Positions 38,550 through 41,564 of a DNA stretch of 41,564 nucleotides are shown piece by piece. The translations under genes and the position numbers were made by a program. The stretch is taken from positions 1-41,564 of the forward strand of contig NZ_JACMOO010000149.1 in assembly GCF_014377975.1 (NCBI RefSeq), read 5' to 3'. Each line of letters begins with the position of its first letter. Within the stretch, counting starts at the first letter, position 1. This DNA comes from Ferruginibacter sp. Its GTDB lineage: Bacteria > Bacteroidota > Bacteroidia > Chitinophagales > Chitinophagaceae. The notes beneath the pieces are model-generated. The model saw only the letters and a program-made list of their open reading frames with translations, did no database searches and had not been told where the DNA came from.

Positions 38550-40283
38550 CTAAAGGTTCCCTTTCTTTAATTCTTCTACGGCATGGTTCACCGCTCTTGC
38601 CGTTAAAGTCATGTATAAGATAGATGGACTTTGATTGCCGGTACTGGTCATGCAGGCACCATCTGTTACAAAAACATTTTTGCAATGGTGCAAAGCATTC
38701 CATTTATCCAGCATAGATGTTGCAGCGTCATTGCCCATTCTGCAGCCACCCATTTCATGAATGTCCAGTCCTGGTGCCTGTTTGCTGTCGCTGTGTGTAA
38801 TATTTTTTACACCCGCTTTGGCCAGCATTTCTTCTGTTTGGATAAAAAAATCTTTTAGCAATCTTTCATCATTGTCATCATACCCAACCGAGGTAACCAG
38901 CAAAGGTATTCCCCACTGGTCTTTTTTATCTTTACTCAATCTTACATGATTGATTTCTTTCGGAATGGTTTCACCTTGGAGATAGGCGTACACATGCCAT
39001 GGGCCTGCTTCAGTCATGGCTTCTTTGTAAGCCGCACCAATTTGTTCGGGGCATCGGTTACCATCGCCTCTTTCCCGATAGGCACCCGCAAAAGTGGTAA
39101 AGCCACCAACAAAGTCGGTGTCAATTTTATGCAGGTTTCGGTAATTGGCAATAATTGCATCGGTGGGGTTACGGCCATACACGTACCTGTCTTCAAAGCC
39201 ATCAATAGTACCATTCATCCACCCACGGTAATTGTGAAAACAAACATACTTGCCCAGGATGCCACTGTCATTACCCAGGCCATTTGGAAACCTTGAAGAA
39301 GTTGAATTAAGCAAGACCAAATTGCTGTTTAAAGCAGATCCGTTTACAAAAATTATTTTCGCAAAGTACTCGGTTGTTTCGTTGGTAACAGCATCTATAA
39401 CTCTTACGCCGCTTGCCTTTTGTAGTTTGTCATCATAAATAACAGAGTGTACTACCGCAAATGGCCTGATAGTAAGATTGCCCGTTTTAGACGCCCAGGG
39501 AAGGGTAGAAGAATTACTGCTAAAGTAACCACCAAAGGGACAGCCCCGCATGCATAAATTTCTTGCCTGGCACTGTGCACGGCCCTGATCAAGATGTATT
39601 TGATTCGGCTTGGTTAAATGTGCCCATCTTGCATGTACCAGGTAACGGTTGCCATAAGTTGTTAGAAAGCTATCTTTCAAATGTTGCTCTACTACGTTCA
39701 AATCAAAGGGGGTTAAAAATTCGCCATCGGGCATTGCTTCCAGGCCATCTTTATTGCCGCAGATGCCAATAAATTTTTCGACATGGCTGTACCATGGGGC
39801 AACATCTGCGTAACGGATCGGCCAGTCCCAGCCATAGCCAAAGCGCTGCGGGCCGGTAAATTCAAAATCGCTCCAGCGTTGCGTAGCCCTGCCCCAGGTT
39901 AATGATTTACCACCTACCTGGTAACCGCGAATCCAGTCAAAAGGTTTTTCCTGAACATAAGGGTGGTCTTTATCTTTTACAAAAAAATGCTGGTCATCTT
40001 CTCCATAACCAGCGGCCTTGGATATCAATGGATTTTGCTCCAAAGTTTCTTTGGTAATTCTTCCGCGGTGTTTTAGTTCCCACGGATCTTTGGTGGCCGT
40101 TGGATAATCTTTATTGTGTTCCACATTGCGCCCTCTTTCCAGCACAAGCGTTTTCAATCCTTTTTCACACAATTCTTTGGCAGCCCAGCCACCACTGATA
40201 CCACTGCCAATAACAATCGCATCGAAAGTATTTTTGGTAATACCGCCGCTGTTGATATTTACTGTTGAAGAATCACGTGGCAT
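38550..40283 (-). CDS. GMC-family FAD dehydrogenase with C-x5-C-x3-C motif (paralogue 2)
   Basis: A 577-residue paralogue of the downstream gene, clearly alike along its whole length. It shares the N-terminus (MPRDSSTVNINSGGITKNTF then DAIVIGSGISGGWAAKELCE), the GGKSLTWGRATQRW segment, and Cys238, Cys244 and Cys248 in QCQARNLCMRGCPFGGYF. The C-terminal motifs read LDIHEMGGCRMG and TGNQSPSILYMTL, so the Asn-Pro pair of paralogue 1 (TQNPS) is NQSPS here, placing Asn one residue earlier. This may point to a changed active site or a shifted alignment. It lies 135 nt upstream of paralogue 1 on the same strand, and both may be one transcript. No signal peptide, no adjacent partner subunit; the natural substrate is unknown. 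Confidence 0.9.
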   Translation of the reverse strand: MPRDSSTVNINSGGITKNTFDAIVIGSGISGGWAAKELCEKGLKTLVLERGRNVEHNKDYPTATKDPWELKHRGRITKETLEQNPLISKAAGYGEDDQHFFVKDKDHPYVQEKPFDWIRGYQVGGKSLTWGRATQRWSDFEFTGPQRFGYGWDWPIRYADVAPWYSHVEKFIGICGNKDGLEAMPDGEFLTPFDLNVVEQHLKDSFLTTYGNRYLVHARWAHLTKPNQIHLDQGRAQCQARNLCMRGCPFGGYFSSNSSTLPWASKTGNLTIRPFAVVHSVIYDDKLQKASGVRVIDAVTNETTEYFAKIIFVNGSALNSNLVLLNSTSSRFPNGLGNDSGILGKYVCFHNYRGWMNGTIDGFEDRYVYGRNPTDAIIANYRNLHKIDTDFVGGFTTFAGAYRERGDGNRCPEQIGAAYKEAMTEAGPWHVYAYLQGETIPKEINHVRLSKDKKDQWGIPLLVTSVGYDDNDERLLKDFFIQTEEMLAKAGVKNITHSDSKQAPGLDIHEMGGCRMGNDAATSMLDKWNALHHCKNVFVTDGACMTSTGNQSPSILYMTLTARAVNHAVEELKKGNL

Positions 40284-40434
40284 CGTTCCTGTTTTTTGTA
40301 CTTAACTTTTGTAATTCTATTCAGCATCGTTGTATCACTCACTTGTACCGAATACCTGGTGCAACTTTTATCGAAGCGCAGGGGTGTTCCACATTTTAAA
40401 ACGGATATAAATTTTTCTATTTTATACATTAAAA

Positions 40435-41427
40435 TTATACGGCGTGTTCTTCCTGAGGCAACTCATTCCAGAAGCCCATTTTGCCAAACTTTTCAATGCG
40501 GCCTGTGCAACGTTTCTCTGCAGGTATTTGCTTTAATTCTTTTATAACGGGTATTAAATATTCTTTTAAAATACGGCCAGCGTCGTCGTAATCCCAATGA
40601 CTGCCACCGGCAGGTTCAGGAATAACGCCATCCACCAAACCGAATCTCATCATATCGGCACCGGTTAAACGAAGTTGTTCTGCAGCAGTTTCTTTTTTAT
40701 CCCAGCTACGCCATAAAATAGAGCTGCAGTTTTCAGGCGATATTACTGTATACCAGCTATTCTCTAACATAAATACCCTGTCGCCAACACCAATGCCCAA
40801 TGCTCCGCCACTGGCGCCTTCGCCAATGATAACGCATATCACAGGCACTTTCAACCGCATCATTTCAAAAATATTCCTGGCAATTGCTTCTCCCTGACCA
40901 CGTTCTTCAGCTTCCATGCCAGGGTAAGCGCCGGGCGTGTCTATTAAGGTAACAATTGGTTTATTAAATTTTTCTGCAAGCCGCATTAACCGCAAAGCTT
41001 TCCTGTAGCCTTCCGGATTGGCCATACCAAAATTTCGGAGCTGACGCATTTTGGTATTGATACCTTTTTGCTGACCGATGAACATCACTGTTTCCCCATC
41101 CAGTTGGGCAAAACCCCCTACCATGGCTTTGTCATCTTTTACATTTCTATCGCCATGCAGTTCAATAAAATTCGTTGTCATTTTATCGATGTATTTCAAT
41201 GTATAGGGCCTGTCGGGGTGCCTGCTCAACTGCACTTTTTGCCAGGGGGTAAGATTAGCAGTAAGATGCCGCTTGGCATCAATAATTTTTTGTTCCAACG
41301 TTTGTATATATCCGCTAACATCCGTTTTATTTTTTTCAGCAGATGCTTTTATTTGTTCCAACTGGTCGTATAAGTCTTTAATGGGCTTTTCAAAATCCAG
41401 GAACTGTCGTTTTTTAAATTCAGGCAT
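40435..41427 (-). CDS. accA: Acetyl-CoA carboxylase carboxyltransferase subunit alpha
   Basis: A 330-residue AccA. It begins with the family's coiled-coil N-terminus ([20 protein letters not shown]), then the crotonase-like core: [20 protein letters not shown] near residue 75-95, [21 protein letters not shown] near 158-178, [20 protein letters not shown] near 200-220 and [15 protein letters not shown] near 225. With AccD it transfers the carboxyl group from biotin to acetyl-CoA, giving malonyl-CoA, the first step of fatty acid synthesis. AccD, AccB and AccC are not in the window. The length is slightly above that of the E. coli protein. It starts at ATG 41425-41427. Confidence 0.97.
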   Translation of the reverse strand: MPEFKKRQFLDFEKPIKDLYDQLEQIKASAEKNKTDVSGYIQTLEQKIIDAKRHLTANLTPWQKVQLSRHPDRPYTLKYIDKMTTNFIELHGDRNVKDDKAMVGGFAQLDGETVMFIGQQKGINTKMRQLRNFGMANPEGYRKALRLMRLAEKFNKPIVTLIDTPGAYPGMEAEERGQGEAIARNIFEMMRLKVPVICVIIGEGASGGALGIGVGDRVFMLENSWYTVISPENCSSILWRSWDKKETAAEQLRLTGADMMRFGLVDGVIPEPAGGSHWDYDDAGRILKEYLIPVIKELKQIPAEKRCTGRIEKFGKMGFWNELPQEEHAV

Positions 41428-41515
41428 AGGAGCAAATTACAGCTTTGTATGTAAGCGATGAAAAATAAATAAATGTGCAGGCAAAAATAAGTCTTCAAAT
41501 TTTTTAATAAAAGTT

Positions 41516-41546
41516 TTGGCTCAGGAAATTGAAAAACATATCTTTG
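41516..41546 (+). promoter_or_regulatory. Promoter reading out of the right edge of the window
   Basis: TTG at 41516-41518 and TATCTTTG at 41539-41546 are 20 nt apart and match the Bacteroidota consensus well; CC follows. The gene it serves lies beyond the window, divergent from accA. Confidence 0.65.
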
Positions 41547-41564
41547 CCATCCCGAAAAAAGAAA

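Noticed and set aside
1-41564. tRNA, rRNA or tmRNA genes
   Set aside because: I saw no cloverleaf with a GTTCGA-type T arm and no rRNA-like stretches; only a covariance-model scan could exclude them.
1-41564. Prophage, toxin-antitoxin or defence island
   Set aside because: No integrase, capsid, restriction or paired toxin-antitoxin genes were recognised; genes are mostly housekeeping or envelope related.

Overview
The window (about 41.6 kb, AT-rich) looks like a chromosomal segment of a Bacteroidota species, most plausibly Chitinophagaceae-like. The reasons are several promoters of the Bacteroidota type (TTG, about 20 nt, TAnnTTTG), no Shine-Dalgarno pattern, frequent GTG/TTG starts, and family content typical of the phylum: DUF4230, DUF4254, a Bacteroidota-type ABC-F protein, acyl-ACP desaturase, cluster-type GMC oxidoreductases and an IS1380 remnant. 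The taxon is inferred from these traits and was not searched.

Layout. 1-2.6 kb: the 5' end of a TolC-like gene, a gene-poor stretch, an acyl-ACP desaturase and smpB, all on the minus strand. 2.8-10.2 kb: scattered single genes (S1/P1 nuclease, GNAT acetyltransferase, DoxX, Tat-exported sugar isomerase-like protein, META lipoprotein, PAP2-like enzyme, PRC-barrel protein) separated by long intergenic stretches, one of which (8.2-9.1 kb) holds decayed coding sequence. 10.5-17.5 kb: prolyl oligopeptidase with an overlapping rmlD-like gene, argS on the minus strand bracketed by palindromic repeats, then an ABC-F ATPase. 17.6-20.1 kb: a small secreted protein, a dead IS1380-family element with both terminal inverted repeats visible, and a GtrA-family gene. 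20.2-28 kb: dnaK, a small membrane protein, an OmpH/Skp-like protein, an APC permease, the tightly spaced DUF4254-GT9 pair and an isoaspartyl peptidase. 28.1-30.1 kb: two overlapping DUF4230 genes divergent from ispD. 30.1-36.5 kb (minus): FemAB/GNAT-like protein, M1 peptidase with a probable C-terminal beta-barrel, a polyprenyl-phosphate sugar transferase and a Gfo/Idh/MocA oxidoreductase. 36.7-41.4 kb (minus): two tandem GMC oxidoreductases and accA. A promoter at the right edge reads out of the window.

The genes do not form one obvious dedicated system; most are housekeeping or cell-envelope functions. Envelope and polysaccharide themes recur (sugar transferase plus oxidoreductase, GT9, GtrA, RmlD, PAP2-like, accA and the desaturase for lipids). 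The points I find most worth following are the ABC-F protein whose two halves have complementary losses, the tandem GMC enzymes with a C-x5-C-x3-C motif like that of iron-sulphur FAD dehydrogenases, the palindromic repeats around argS, several genes whose promoter element nearly abuts the start codon, and small genes supported by promoters or terminators.
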